Shown here: positions 1 through 8,854 of the stretch, piece after piece
Numbering within the stretch: position 1 is the stretch's first letter
How the letters are laid out: each line of letters begins with the position of its first letter
Assembly (NCBI GenBank): GCA_001664005.1
Contig: CP016093.1
Coordinates: 310,001 to 374,000 of the forward strand
DNA length: 64,000 nucleotides
From: Rhizobiales bacterium NRL2
Lineage (GTDB): Bacteria > Pseudomonadota > Alphaproteobacteria > Minwuiales > Minwuiaceae
Direction of reading: 5' to 3'
Translations under genes and position numbers: made by a program
The notes under the pieces: generated by a model
Databases searched by the model: none
Seen by the model: the letters and a program-made list of their open reading frames with translations, nothing else
Told to the model about the DNA's origin: nothing

Positions 1-1
1 C

Positions 2-2155
2 CCGCCGCCGCTGGTGTTCGGCCATCCGGGCTTCTTCCGACCCACCGTCGACGCCGCCGGCGGCGACCGCCAGCGGCTGTTCCTCTACGGCGCGGATCTC
101 GCCCGCACCCCGGACGGCCAGTGGCGCATCATGATGGACCGCACCGAGGCGCCGTCGGGCTTCGGCTATGCGCTGGAGAACCGGGCGATCCTGGGCCGGG
201 TGTTCCCGGAACTGATGCGCCGCGCCAATGTGCGGCCGGTCTCCGCCTTCTTCGCGGCGATGCGGGAGGGTCTGGGCGCGGCCGCCCCCGGCAAGGACGA
301 TCCGCGCATCGTCGTGCTGACGCCGGGGCCGCGCAACGAGGCGCATTTCGAACACGCCTATCTGGCGCGGCGGCTGGGCTGCCCGCTGGTTGAGGCCGAC
401 GACCTGACCGTGCGCGGCGGCGAGGTATTCCTGAAGACCCTGCAGGGTCTGCGCCTGGTCGACGTCATCCTGCGCCGCACCGACACCGCCTTCTGCGACC
501 CGCTGGAGCTGCGCGGCGATTCGGCGCTGGGCGTCGCCGGCCTGACCCATGCGGCCCGCGAGGGCGCGGTCGCGGTGGTCAACGCGCTGGGCTCGGGCGT
601 GGTGGAATCGCCGGGGCTGATGCCCTTCATGCCGGGCCTGTGCCGCAGCCTGCTGGACGAGGAGCTGCGTCTGCCGTCGGTCGCCACCTGGTGGTGCGGC
701 CAGACGCAGGAGCGCGCCCATGTGCGCGAAAGCCTGGACTCGCTGGTGGTCAAGCCCGCCTTTCCTTCCGATCCGGGCGAGCCCGTCTTCGGGGCCAGGG
801 CGGACGCCGCGCGGCTGGCGGCGCTGGAGACCGCCATCGGCGAGCGCCCCGAACGCTTCATCGGTCAGGAATATGTCCGCCTGTCGACCGCCCCCACCTG
901 GTCCGATCACGGGCTGGAGCCGCGGGCGATCATGCTGCGTATGCTGCTCTGCTGGACGCCCGAGGGCTGGACGGTGATGCCCGGCGGCATGGTCCGCGTC
1001 GCCCCCGACCGCCACGACCCGGTCGTCTCCATGCAGCGCGGCGGCGGCGCCAAGGACGTCTGGGTGCTGGGTCAGGTCGGCCCGGAGGGCGGGGAGAGCG
1101 AGCCCGCCGAGCGCCCGCCCGAGATCCGCCGCGGCCGCGGCAACCTGCCGTCGCGCACCGCCGACGGCATGTACTGGTTCGGCCGCTATCTGGAGCGCGC
1201 GACGGCCATCGCCCGGCGCTTCCGCGGCGCGGTCAACAGCGTCGACGAACGGCTGCTGCCGCTGGCCACGGGCGAGGAGGCGGAGGTCGTGCGCGGCCTG
1301 CTCGGCTCCGGCGTCTTCAGCGCGCCCGAGACGGAGAAGGCAACGCCGGCCCGGCTGCTGGATCACGCCTCGGGGCTGCTGTTCGATCCCGATCATCAGG
1401 GCGGGCTGCTGCACGCGCTGACGCGGCTGCGCGATTCGGCGGAGACCGTGCGTCACGTGATGTCGAACGACACCTGGCTGGCGGTCACGCGGGTGCACGA
1501 GGCGCTGGGCGCGACCCGGCGCGCGCCGCGCCGCCCGACCCTGCTGGGGGAACGGATGGACGACGTCGTCTACGCCCTGCAGGCGGCCAATGGCTCCACC
1601 AACGAGACCATGGACCGCGGCCACGCCTGGCGCTTCTACGATCTCGGCCGGCGGCTGGAGACGGGGCTGCAGATGCTGGAGCTGTTCTCCGCCACCGTGC
1701 TGCAGCCCAGCGGCGGTTCGCGGCTGATGCTGGAGACGCTGCTGGAGGTCTGCGACTGCGTCACCACCTATCGCGGGCGCTACCGCGACCGCCCGGAATT
1801 CACCACGGTCCTCGACCTGCTGATCTCCGACCTCGACAATCCCCGCTCGCTGGGCCATCAGCTCCGCCGCATCACCGGGCATGTGGAGGCCCTGGCCGAA
1901 CTGCGCGGGCCGCTGGTGGGCGACGACGAGCGCCTTGCGGTCTCGGCCTTCGCCGCGGTCAGGACCGCCGATGCGGCGCAGCTCGCGCTGCTGGAAGACG
2001 GCGAAAGACCGCTGCTGGGGCGTTTCGTCGAGTTCCTGCAATCCCATCTGTGGGAGATGAACGACGCCGTCGTGGTGCGCTATTTCAGCCATGTGGAGGG
2101 CCGGGGGCGGCAATTGTCCATCGGTCTCGCCGCCGGCATCGAGGACGTGCTGTGA
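2..2155 (+). CDS. Circularly permuted ATP-grasp / alpha-E domain fusion protein (5' end missing)
   Basis: The frame is open to the left edge of the window, so the true N-terminus lies outside. The first roughly 370 residues match the circularly permuted type-2 ATP-grasp family (old DUF404/DUF407) and lack only the start. From about residue 378 an alpha-E domain (old DUF403) begins at a motif reading DGMYWFGRYLERA and runs to the C-terminus. The two parts are often separate genes; here they form one polypeptide. Proteins of this type sit beside transglutaminase-like genes and are thought to ligate or modify peptides, but no substrate is established. The stop overlaps the GTG of the next gene by four bases, so the two are probably translationally coupled. 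Confidence 0.9.
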   Translation, partial: PPPLVFGHPGFFRPTVDAAGGDRQRLFLYGADLARTPDGQWRIMMDRTEAPSGFGYALENRAILGRVFPELMRRANVRPVSAFFAAMREGLGAAAPGKDDPRIVVLTPGPRNEAHFEHAYLARRLGCPLVEADDLTVRGGEVFLKTLQGLRLVDVILRRTDTAFCDPLELRGDSALGVAGLTHAAREGAVAVVNALGSGVVESPGLMPFMPGLCRSLLDEELRLPSVATWWCGQTQERAHVRESLDSLVVKPAFPSDPGEPVFGARADAARLAALETAIGERPERFIGQEYVRLSTAPTWSDHGLEPRAIMLRMLLCWTPEGWTVMPGGMVRVAPDRHDPVVSMQRGGGAKDVWVLGQVGPEGGESEPAERPPEIRRGRGNLPSRTADGMYWFGRYLERATAIARRFRGAVNSVDERLLPLATGEEAEVVRGLLGSGVFSAPETEKATPARLLDHASGLLFDPDHQGGLLHALTRLRDSAETVRHVMSNDTWLAVTRVHEALGATRRAPRRPTLLGERMDDVVYALQAANGSTNETMDRGHAWRFYDLGRRLETGLQMLELFSATVLQPSGGSRLMLETLLEVCDCVTTYRGRYRDRPEFTTVLDLLISDLDNPRSLGHQLRRITGHVEALAELRGPLVGDDERLAVSAFAAVRTADAAQLALLEDGERPLLGRFVEFLQSHLWEMNDAVVVRYFSHVEGRGRQLSIGLAAGIEDVL

Positions 2156-3063
2156 TCTACCGCGTCCGCCACAGAACCGCCTACGCCTATGGCGACACGG
2201 TGCTGCTGTCGCATCACATGCTGCACCTGACGCCGCGCTCGACGGAGCGGCAGAAGCGGCTGGAGACGCGGCTGGTCATCGAGCCCGAGCCCGCCGGACC
2301 GGTGGCGCGGCGGCGCGACTTCTACGGCAACGAGGTGGCGATCTTCGAGCTGACCACGGCGCACCGGCGCTTCGTCGTCGAGAGCTCCAGCCTGGTGGCG
2401 GTGGACCCGCTCGTCCTGCCGCCGGCGGGCGCGACCGAGCCCTGGCAGGACATCGCCGCCGACGTCATGAACAACAACGATCCCCGCGCCTATGCGCTGT
2501 CGGATTTCGCCGGCCGCAACGAGCATTCCCAGGTGGCGGAGCAGCTGCGCGACTACGTCCGTCCCAGCTTCCCCGCCGGCCGGCCGGTGCTGGAGGCCGC
2601 CCGCGACCTGGCGCGGCGCGTCCACGACGATTTCGACTACGTGCCCGGCGTCACCGACGTGACCACCTCCGTCGGCGCGGTGATGCAGAAGCGCCGCGGT
2701 GTCTGCCAGGACTTCGCCCATCTGATGGTCGCGGGGCTGCGCGTCATCGGCCTGCCGGCGCGCTACGTCTCGGGCTATCTCAGGACCGAGCCGCCCGAGG
2801 GCCAGGCGCGCCTGATCGGCGCCGATCAGTCGCACGCCTGGGTGAGCGTCTGGATGCGCGAGGCGGGCTGGATCGACCTGGACCCGACCAACGCCTGCTT
2901 CGCCGGGGAGGATCACATCACCCTGGCCTGGGGCCGGACCTATGCCGACGTGGCGCCGGTCAAGGGCGTGCTCACCGGCGGCGGCGAGCACCAGCTCAAG
3001 GTGGAGGTCGACGTCATCCCCGCCGAGACCGGCCCGGCCGAGGACAGCGCCCTGGTGGCGTGA
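2152..3063 (+). CDS. Transglutaminase-like cysteine peptidase family protein
   Basis: A 303-residue protein with an N-terminal beta-rich domain (bacterial transglutaminase-like N-terminal region, starting YRVRHRTAYAY) and a transglutaminase core. The expected catalytic triad is visible: Cys185 in RRGVCQDFAH, His228 in QSHAWVSVW and Asp244 in LDPTN. The start is GTG at 2152, overlapping the upstream stop in GTGA. No signal peptide is seen, so it is probably cytoplasmic. Its constant partner in many proteobacteria is the ATP-grasp/alpha-E protein, as here; together they are expected to build or cleave a small peptide-like product. That function is inferred from context, not shown. Confidence 0.9.
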   Translation: MIYRVRHRTAYAYGDTVLLSHHMLHLTPRSTERQKRLETRLVIEPEPAGPVARRRDFYGNEVAIFELTTAHRRFVVESSSLVAVDPLVLPPAGATEPWQDIAADVMNNNDPRAYALSDFAGRNEHSQVAEQLRDYVRPSFPAGRPVLEAARDLARRVHDDFDYVPGVTDVTTSVGAVMQKRRGVCQDFAHLMVAGLRVIGLPARYVSGYLRTEPPEGQARLIGADQSHAWVSVWMREAGWIDLDPTNACFAGEDHITLAWGRTYADVAPVKGVLTGGGEHQLKVEVDVIPAETGPAEDSALVA

Positions 3064-3100
3064 GGGGTCCTGTGTCTGAATGCTCCACTCGGCACTGACG

Positions 3101-3192
3101 CCCTTGGACCCCGGATCGCCGTCCGGGGCAGGCTTGATCCAAGGGCCCAGTGAACCGAAGGACTGGGTCCTGGGGTCAAGCCTCAGGACGCC
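3101..3192. repeat. Intergenic palindromic repeat, family D copy 1
   Basis: The text contains a segment reading GATCCAAGGGCCCAGTG and later ACTGGGTCCTGGGGTCAAG, shared almost exactly with the copy at 7545-7621 and in diverged form at 59184-59254. The arms can fold back on each other. It fills the gap between the transglutaminase gene and the convergent NTF2-like gene. Confidence 0.8.
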
Positions 3193-3228
3193 AAGGGGGC
3201 CCTGTTCTTCATGCAACGATCAAGACGG

Positions 3229-3295
3229 ACCCCCGCCCCGTCCCTCCCCCTGGCAGGGTGAGGGTGACCCGCGTCAGCGGGTCGGGAGGGGGTCG
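3229..3295. repeat. Intergenic palindromic repeat, family C copy 1
   Basis: Begins with a CCCCGCCCCGTCCCTCCCCC block and ends with CGGGAGGGGGTCG, the end signature shared by the family C copies at 18892, 23243, 40751, 50731 and 59069. A second stem, ACCCGCGTCAGCGGGT, lies inside. No coding potential is supported here. Confidence 0.75.
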
Positions 3296-3309
3296 ATCCT
3301 CCGAAGGGC

Positions 3310-3783
3310 TCAATGCTGGGCGATGCGGCGGCGGATGCGGCGCAGCACCCAGCCGAGGACGGGCAGGCGTTCGTACATCTGCCCGGCGGCGTCCCAGTAG
3401 TCGAGATGTTCGCGGACGCGCCCTTCGGCGTCGAAGCGGATCACGCTGACGCCGTGGACGATCCAGGGCTCGCGCCCCAGCGCCCTGACGAAGCCCGACA
3501 TGGTCCAGCGCACCATGCCGGTGTCGGCGGCGATCATGCCCATCTCGTCGACGCTCAGCGCATAGTCGCGCATGCCGTCGAACATGGCGGCGAAGACCCG
3601 GCGCAGGTCTTCCAGGCCGCGGAAGTCGCTGAAGGGGTCGGCGAAATGCACGTCCTCGGCGTAGATCTCGCCGAGCCGGCCGACATCCGCCGCGGTCATG
3701 CCCTCGAAGAAGGCGGCGAAGCGGTCAAGCCTGGCGGCGGCGTCCGCGGGTGGCCCGGCGGATGAGGGGGAGAGCGAGTCCAT
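3310..3783 (-). CDS. Nuclear transport factor 2 / SnoaL-like family protein
   Basis: A 157-residue protein with the cone-shaped NTF2-like pattern: an N-terminal helix (RLDRFAAFFEGMT), the DVHFADPFSDFRG segment, and a C-terminal HGVSVIRFDAEGRVREHLDYWD strand pair. These folds carry hydrolases, isomerases and binding proteins, so the reaction cannot be named. It is the last gene of a minus-strand set and its start overlaps the end of the short-chain dehydrogenase by 59 bases; a GAGG lies about ten bases before the ATG. Similar SnoaL-like proteins are often paired with short-chain dehydrogenases, which supports a shared pathway. Confidence 0.85.
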   Translation of the reverse strand: MDSLSPSSAGPPADAAARLDRFAAFFEGMTAADVGRLGEIYAEDVHFADPFSDFRGLEDLRRVFAAMFDGMRDYALSVDEMGMIAADTGMVRWTMSGFVRALGREPWIVHGVSVIRFDAEGRVREHLDYWDAAGQMYERLPVLGWVLRRIRRRIAQH

Positions 3784-4495
3784 AGGGCAGGAACCTCAGC
3801 GCTTTCATGATCAGGACGAAGGGGAGCGGGAACGCGACCTCGAACCTGCCGTCCAGCACGCCGTCGACGAGGGCGCGCGCCGCCTTCTCGACGGGCATCA
3901 GGAAAGGCATGGGAAAGTCGTTCTTCGCCGTCAGCGGGGTCTTGACGAAACCGGGCACGATGACGCCGAAATGCACGCCCTTCGGCTTCAGCTCCGTGTG
4001 CAGCGCCTCGGCCATGTTGATCAGCCCGGCCTTGCTCATCCCGTAGGCGGAGGCCATGGGCAGGCCGATATAGCCCGACAGCGAAGCGGTGGGATAGATC
4101 CTGCCCGCGCCGCGCGCGGTCATCCGCGCCAGCAGCGGCCGCAGCGGCCGCGCCACGCCCATGACGTTGACCTCGAAGGTCTGCGCCAGCGCCTCCGGGT
4201 CGAAGTCTTCGACCGTCATGGGCCGGTAGATGCCGGCGTTCAGGATGGCGATGCCGATGGGGCCGAGTTCGCGCTCCACCGCCTCGATCACCTCGGCCAT
4301 GCGCGCCTCGTCGGTGACGTCGCCGGGCCAGGCCGTGATGTCGCCCAGCAGGCCATCGGCCTCCGCGGCCAGTTCCTGCAGCCTGTCCTCGCTGCGCGCG
4401 GTGGCGGCGACGCGGTAGCCGCGGCGGGCGAACTCCAGCGCCGCCTGCCGCCCCAGCCCCGAACTGGCGCCCGTGATCCAGACGATGGCGCTCAT
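3725..4495 (-). CDS. Short-chain dehydrogenase/reductase family oxidoreductase
   Basis: A 256-residue Rossmann-fold protein. The cofactor motif TGASSGLG is at residues 8-15, NAG is near residue 90 and the catalytic YxxxK appears as YGMSK near residue 150, preceded by a serine in TASLSGY. This is classical SDR size and order; NAD(P)-dependent oxidation or reduction of an unknown alcohol or ketone is expected. The ATG at 4495 was chosen because it overlaps the upstream stop in ATGA and leaves the usual short N-terminus; a longer frame to 4525 only runs into the preceding gene. The C-terminal hydrophobic stretch followed by Arg residues may bind membrane. Confidence 0.92.
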   Translation of the reverse strand: MSAIVWITGASSGLGRQAALEFARRGYRVAATARSEDRLQELAAEADGLLGDITAWPGDVTDEARMAEVIEAVERELGPIGIAILNAGIYRPMTVEDFDPEALAQTFEVNVMGVARPLRPLLARMTARGAGRIYPTASLSGYIGLPMASAYGMSKAGLINMAEALHTELKPKGVHFGVIVPGFVKTPLTAKNDFPMPFLMPVEKAARALVDGVLDGRFEVAFPLPFVLIMKALRFLPYGLALPLIRRATRGRRRQA

Positions 4496-5196
4496 TCGCT
4501 GGCCATCCGGGGGCCGTTGACGCACTGCACGCAGCGGTAATCGATGACGCTGCCATTCTCCCGGAAGCGCAGTTTCTCCCAGCGCCCGTCCCCGTCGTAC
4601 CAGACGTCGATGTCGCGCAGATCGCCGTCGAAGCGGTAGCGGGTGGCCTCGACCGGTCCGGCGTTGGTCGCGATCCGCTCCTGGCCGACGCGGCTGATGC
4701 GCACCTCGGCGACGTCGCCGGTCAGCGTGTTGATCAGCCGCGAGCCGGTCACCGCGCCGGGATGCCAGTGATTGCTGGGGAAGACGCCCTGATCGGTGGT
4801 CTCGGCGCCGTCCGGGCCGCTGACCACCAGCCGCCCGTTCCGGCGGTCGACCCGCACCGTGCGGCGGTCGCCGTCGTCATTGGTGCTGGCCGTGAGGTCG
4901 AGCAGCGCGCCGTCGCGCCAGGACGCGTCCGAGCGGTAGTCGAAGCGGAACACGGTCAGTCCGATCATCTTGACCGCCGCATTGAACTGCGCCCTGACCC
5001 CCAGGTTCCCGCCGTCGCGCGTGAAGCGGACGACATGTCGGCCGATCCGGTCCTCGCCGCGATAGACGTCGAAGACGATGCGCTCGCCATAGGCCTTCAG
5101 CGGGTCGAAATCGGCTGGCGCCGCAGCCGCCGCGGCCCCCGCCGGCGCAAGCGCGAGCACCAGGGCGGCGGCAAGTCTCTTCATTCCGGACGGCAC
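4492..5196 (-). CDS. DUF6134 family secreted protein
   Basis: A 234-residue protein with a signal peptide (MKRLAAALVLALAPAGAAAAAA) and a beta-rich body containing ERIVFDVYRGEDRIGRH and FRFDYRSDA, features of the DUF6134 family of alphaproteobacterial exported proteins. Function is unknown. The listed start has a second ATG four codons downstream at 5184 (MKRL) that gives a more typical signal peptide. It ends in a four-base overlap with the short-chain dehydrogenase, so the three minus-strand genes probably form one transcript. Two cysteines near the C-terminus (RCVQC) could form a disulfide. Confidence 0.82.
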   Translation of the reverse strand: MPSGMKRLAAALVLALAPAGAAAAAAPADFDPLKAYGERIVFDVYRGEDRIGRHVVRFTRDGGNLGVRAQFNAAVKMIGLTVFRFDYRSDASWRDGALLDLTASTNDDGDRRTVRVDRRNGRLVVSGPDGAETTDQGVFPSNHWHPGAVTGSRLINTLTGDVAEVRISRVGQERIATNAGPVEATRYRFDGDLRDIDVWYDGDGRWEKLRFRENGSVIDYRCVQCVNGPRMASE

Positions 5197-5353
5197 GATG
5201 GATACTCCTGCGGCGCGCGGGGATCTGATCCCGCATATGCGAAGCCTACGCGCCGGCGCAAGGCGTGGATCACGGGGCCCTGTCGGCCTTGCCGGCGCGG
5301 GCGGTGCGTGGTCTGCTGACCAGACAGCTTTCCCCGCCTGCCGGACCCCCCGA

Positions 5354-6331
5354 ATGAAACCGCTCCTCTACGTCCTGCTCGCCATCGTTCTGTTGCTGGC
5401 CCTTGCCTTCCTGCTGGGCCCGCGGGAGCGGGTGCGCACCGCCATCGGCTTCCGGCCTGCGGACCTGGGCGCCGATCCGGCGGCGGCGCTGGCGGCGTCC
5501 GAGGCGCGCTTCGGCGACATCCTCGCGGGCCAGGCCAAGGAGATCGTCTGGCGCGACACGGCGGCGCCGGCGCGCACCGGATGGGCGGTGGTCTACGTCC
5601 ATGGCTTCTCGGCCAGCAAGGCGGAGATCCGTCCCGTCCCCGACCGCATCGCCGCGGCGCTGGGGGCGAACCTGTTCTATACCCGGCTGGCCGGCCATGG
5701 CCGCACCGGCGCGGCGATGGCGGAGGCGGAAGCCGGCGACTGGCTGGACGACGTCGCCGAGGCCCTGGAGGTCGGCCGGCGCATCGGCGAGAAGGTCATC
5801 GTGATCGCCACCTCCACCGGCGCCACCGCGGCCGCCCATCACGCCGTGACGGGCGATCACATGGCCGGCGTCGGGGCGCTGATCTTCGTCTCGCCCAATT
5901 TCGGCGTCCGCTCGAAGGCCGCCGCCGCACTCACCCTGCCCTGGGCGCGCCGGCTCCTGCCGCTCGCCTTCGGGCGGGAGCGGGACACGGGTGCGGAAAG
6001 TCCGGAGGTCGGGCGGCACTGGCAGACGCGCTACCCGACCGTGGCGCTGCTGCCCATGGCGGCGCTGGTGAAGCACGTCGCCGCGGAGGACCACGGCCGG
6101 GCCGGGACGCCGCTGCTGGTGTTCCACTCCCCCGACGACAAGGTGGTCGATCCGGCGGCGACGCGGCGGGTCTTCGACCGCTGGGGCGGGCCGAAGCGCT
6201 GGATCGACGTGCCCGGCGCCGCCGGTCCCAGCCATCATGTCATCGCCGGCGACATCATGAGCCCGGCAACCACGGACGAGGTCGTCGACGCTGCACTGGA
6301 CTGGCTGGACGCCACCGCGGGCGCGCGCTGA
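5354..6331 (+). CDS. Alpha/beta hydrolase with N-terminal membrane anchor
   Basis: A 325-residue protein starting with one hydrophobic segment (residues 4-21), then an alpha/beta hydrolase fold. The oxyanion-type motif VYVHGFSASKAE, an Asp in HSPDDKVVD and a His in GPSHHVI are visible. The nucleophile elbow reads ATSTGAT rather than the usual GxSxG, with a serine in the right place but Ala where the first Gly normally is. Substrate is unknown; lysophospholipase-like or carboxylesterase activity is possible. It is divergent from the DUF6134 gene across a 157-base gap in which no repeat was seen. The ATG at 5354 was preferred to an in-frame upstream extension at 5198. Confidence 0.85.
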   Translation: MKPLLYVLLAIVLLLALAFLLGPRERVRTAIGFRPADLGADPAAALAASEARFGDILAGQAKEIVWRDTAAPARTGWAVVYVHGFSASKAEIRPVPDRIAAALGANLFYTRLAGHGRTGAAMAEAEAGDWLDDVAEALEVGRRIGEKVIVIATSTGATAAAHHAVTGDHMAGVGALIFVSPNFGVRSKAAAALTLPWARRLLPLAFGRERDTGAESPEVGRHWQTRYPTVALLPMAALVKHVAAEDHGRAGTPLLVFHSPDDKVVDPAATRRVFDRWGGPKRWIDVPGAAGPSHHVIAGDIMSPATTDEVVDAALDWLDATAGAR

Positions 6332-6410
6332 GCGCGGGCGGGCTTGACCGCGGCGGGAAAAGGCTGAAAAGAAGCGCTCCACCGAACCTATCGTGAGCAC
6401 GGAGGCCGCC

Positions 6411-7160
6411 ATGGCGGGCCATTCACAGTTCAAGAACATCATGTACCGCAAGGGCGCGCAGGACGCGAAGCGCGCCAAGGTGTTCACCAAGCTGGCGCGG
6501 GAGATCACCGTATCGGTGAAGGAATCCGGCGACGACCCGAACGCCAATCCCCGCCTGCGCGCTGCCATCGCTGCCGCCCGCAAGGAAAACATGCCCAATG
6601 ACAACATCGACCGCGCCATCAAGCGCGCGACGGGCGACGGCGCCGCCGACACCTTCGAAAACATCCGCTACGAGGGCTACGGCCCGGGCGGCGTGGCGCT
6701 GATCGTCGAGGCGCTGACCGACAACCGCAACCGCACCGCCTCCGAGGTCCGCTCCGCCTTCTCCAAGCACGGCGGCAGCCTGGGCGAGACCAACTCGGTG
6801 TCCTTCATGTTCGACCATGTCGGCGTGATCGAGTACCCGGCCGACGCCGCCGAGATGGAGGCCCTGTTCGAGACCGCGGTGGAGGCCGGCGCCGACGACG
6901 TGGTCGCGGGCGAGGAGGGCTTCGAGGTGATCACCGTGGTCGAGGCGTTCAACGACGTCCGCGAGGCGCTGGAGGCCGATTTCGGCGAGGCCAGCCGGGC
7001 GGGCCTGGAATGGCGGCCGCAGAACACCGTCGAGGTCGACGAGGAGAAGGCCGGCACCCTGCTGAAACTGGTCGACGCCCTGGACGACAATGACGACGTC
7101 CAGAAGGTACACGCCAATTTCGAGGTCTCCGACGAGGTCATGGCCCGGCTGGAAGGATGA
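6411..7160 (+). CDS. yebC: YebC/PmpR family regulatory protein
   Basis: A 249-residue protein with the family's diagnostic N-terminus [20 protein letters not shown] and the [14 protein letters not shown] segment. Members were annotated as transcriptional regulators; recent work on the family also points to a role in helping ribosomes through difficult peptides. The ATG at 6411 has GGAGG seven bases upstream, so the upstream GTG (6393) is not the start. Position just before ruvCAB is the common proteobacterial arrangement. Confidence 0.96.
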   Translation: MAGHSQFKNIMYRKGAQDAKRAKVFTKLAREITVSVKESGDDPNANPRLRAAIAAARKENMPNDNIDRAIKRATGDGAADTFENIRYEGYGPGGVALIVEALTDNRNRTASEVRSAFSKHGGSLGETNSVSFMFDHVGVIEYPADAAEMEALFETAVEAGADDVVAGEEGFEVITVVEAFNDVREALEADFGEASRAGLEWRPQNTVEVDEEKAGTLLKLVDALDDNDDVQKVHANFEVSDEVMARLEG

Positions 7161-7178
7161 ATGGGCCGGGCCGGGAGG

Positions 7179-7469
7179 TCAGTCGAAGGGAATTTCGCCT
7201 TCCAGGTCGCGCCAGTCCGGGTTGAGTTTCTCGATCAGCGCGAGCTTCCAGTTCCTGCGCCAGTATTTCAGCGTGCGTTCGCGCTGCCGCGCGGCTTGAA
7301 TGTCCGAATGATTCTCGAAGTAGACCAGATGGTGGACGCGATATTTCCGTGTGAATTCGGACCAGCCCTCGCGGTGTTGTGCAAGCCGCCGGCGGAGATC
7401 GTTGGTCAACCCGATGTAGAGCGTGCCGTTCCGCCTGCTGGCGAGGATGTAGATGAAATATCCGGCCAT
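7179..7469 (-). CDS. GIY-YIG nuclease superfamily small protein
   Basis: A 96-residue protein with the GIY-YIG pattern written as FIYILAS and [16 protein letters not shown], followed by the conserved Arg, a Tyr-rich strand (VHHLVYFE) and Glu in [13 protein letters not shown]. It belongs to the short, single-domain UhbY/UPF0213-like group. Role is unknown. Start taken at MAGYFIYI; two more ATGs lie seven and eight codons upstream. It is opposite in direction to yebC and ruvC and lies between them, next to a palindromic repeat, so it interrupts the usual yebC-ruvC neighbourhood. Confidence 0.88.
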   Translation of the reverse strand: MAGYFIYILASRRNGTLYIGLTNDLRRRLAQHREGWSEFTRKYRVHHLVYFENHSDIQAARQRERTLKYWRRNWKLALIEKLNPDWRDLEGEIPFD

Positions 7470-7544
7470 GGGCCGCCACGATATCATCATCCTTCTGCGT
7501 CCCGGAATCCGGCCTTCCGATCCCCCGGCGCTTGCAAATGCCTG

Positions 7545-7621
7545 GCGCCCTTGGACTCGATCCAAGGGCCCAGTGCCGCAGCGCCGCCGGGCTGGGTCCT
7601 GGGGTCAAGCCCCAGGACGCC
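7545..7621. repeat. Intergenic palindromic repeat, family D copy 2
   Basis: Carries GATCCAAGGGCCCAGTG and CTGGGTCCTGGGGTCAAG as in copy 1 at 3101-3192. It sits between the GIY-YIG gene and ruvC, immediately upstream of the ruvC reading frame, and explains the spurious extension of the ruvC frame to the left. Confidence 0.8.
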
Positions 7622-7692
7622 ATGGTGTATCCGGAGCCATGGCGGATGAGAGGGCGTCCGAGACCCTGGAATCGCGAAGCGGCGCGGGCCGC

Positions 7693-8196
7693 ATGACCCG
7701 GCTGCGGCTGATCGGCCTGGATCCCGGCCTGCGCCACACCGGCTGGGGTGTGGTCGATGTCGAGGGCAACCGGCTGATCTGGGTGGCCGACGGCTCGGTC
7801 GCCTCCGACCCGAAGGGCAGCCTTGCCGAGCGGCTGGTGCAGCTTCATGACGGCCTGCAGGCGGTGATCGCCGAATGGCGGCCCGACGCGGCGGCGGTCG
7901 AGGAGACCTTCGTCAACAAGAACCCGACCTCGACCCTGAAGCTGGGTCAGGCGCGCGGCGTCTCGCTGCTGGTGGCCTCGCTGAACGGCCTGCCGGTGAC
8001 CGAATACGCCCCGAACGCGGTCAAGAAGGCCGTGGTCGGCACCGGCCATGCGCACAAGGACCAGATCCACCTGATGGTGAAGACGCTGCTGCCCGGCGCG
8101 CGGCTGACCAACGAGCACGCCACCGACGCGCTGGCCTGCGCCATCTGCCACGCCCACCATGGAACGGGGCCGAAGCCATCTGCGCTGCCGCGCTGA
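7693..8196 (+). CDS. ruvC: Crossover junction endodeoxyribonuclease RuvC
   Basis: A 167-residue RNase-H-fold nuclease that cuts Holliday junctions. Acidic residues are in place: Asp10 in [12 protein letters not shown], Glu70 in AAVEETF and the C-terminal pair in [13 protein letters not shown]. The start at 7693 ([12 protein letters not shown]) fits family length; an ATG at 7639 with a nearby GGAG would add 18 unconserved residues and is the alternative. First gene of ruvC-ruvA-ruvB. Confidence 0.97.
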   Translation: MTRLRLIGLDPGLRHTGWGVVDVEGNRLIWVADGSVASDPKGSLAERLVQLHDGLQAVIAEWRPDAAAVEETFVNKNPTSTLKLGQARGVSLLVASLNGLPVTEYAPNAVKKAVVGTGHAHKDQIHLMVKTLLPGARLTNEHATDALACAICHAHHGTGPKPSALPR

Positions 8197-8245
8197 ATCT
8201 GCTACAACGGCCCGATACCGAATCACCCCCGGACCGCCGCCCGCC

Positions 8246-8854
8246 ATGATCGCCAGCCTCAAGGGAATTCTCGACCGGATCGGCGCCGATCACGCGGTGA
8301 TCGACGTCGGCGGGGTCGGCTATCTCGTCTTCTGCTCGGCCCGCACCCTGGCGGCGCTGGGGACGGAGGGCGATGCGGTCGCCATCCAGGTCGAGACCCA
8401 TGTCCGCGAGGACCACATCCACCTCTACGGCTTCGCCGACCGCGCCGAGAAGGAGCTGTTCGGCCTGCTGCAGACCGTCCAGGGCGTGGGCGCGAAGGTG
8501 ACGCTGCAGATCCTCTCGGCGCTGGCCGCCGATGACATCCGCATGGCCATCGCGTCCGGCGACGTCGCCGCGATCACCCGCGCGCCGGGCGTCGGCAAGC
8601 GCCTGGCGCAGCGCATCGCCAGCGAACTGAAGGACAAGGTCGGCGCCCTGCCCGCCCGGCCGGCGCAGGCCGGTGCGGCCCCGGGCGCGGCTTCGGTCGG
8701 CGGCGCGGCGGGCGACGCGGCCTCGGCGCTGGTCAATCTGGGCTACCGCCGGGCCGAGGCCGAGGCGGCGGTGCTGCGCGGCGCGGCCCTCGCCGGCGAC
8801 GACGCCACCGTCGAGGCGCTGATTACCGCCGGGCTGAAGGAACTGGCGCGGTGA
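8246..8854 (+). CDS. ruvA: Holliday junction branch migration protein RuvA
   Basis: A 202-residue protein with the N-terminal OB fold ([26 protein letters not shown] split across positions 1-26), two helix-hairpin-helix motifs ([16 protein letters not shown] and [16 protein letters not shown]) and a C-terminal UBA-like domain ([16 protein letters not shown]). An Ala/Gly-rich linker joins domains II and III. It binds four-way junctions and loads RuvB. Its stop overlaps the GTG of ruvB by four bases. Confidence 0.97.
   Translation: MIASLKGILDRIGADHAVIDVGGVGYLVFCSARTLAALGTEGDAVAIQVETHVREDHIHLYGFADRAEKELFGLLQTVQGVGAKVTLQILSALAADDIRMAIASGDVAAITRAPGVGKRLAQRIASELKDKVGALPARPAQAGAAPGAASVGGAAGDAASALVNLGYRRAEAEAAVLRGAALAGDDATVEALITAGLKELAR

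Noticed and set aside
6393-6410. GTG start 18 bases upstream for yebC
   Set aside because: The GGAGG ribosome site lies between that GTG and the conserved ATG, and the extra residues are not conserved in the family.
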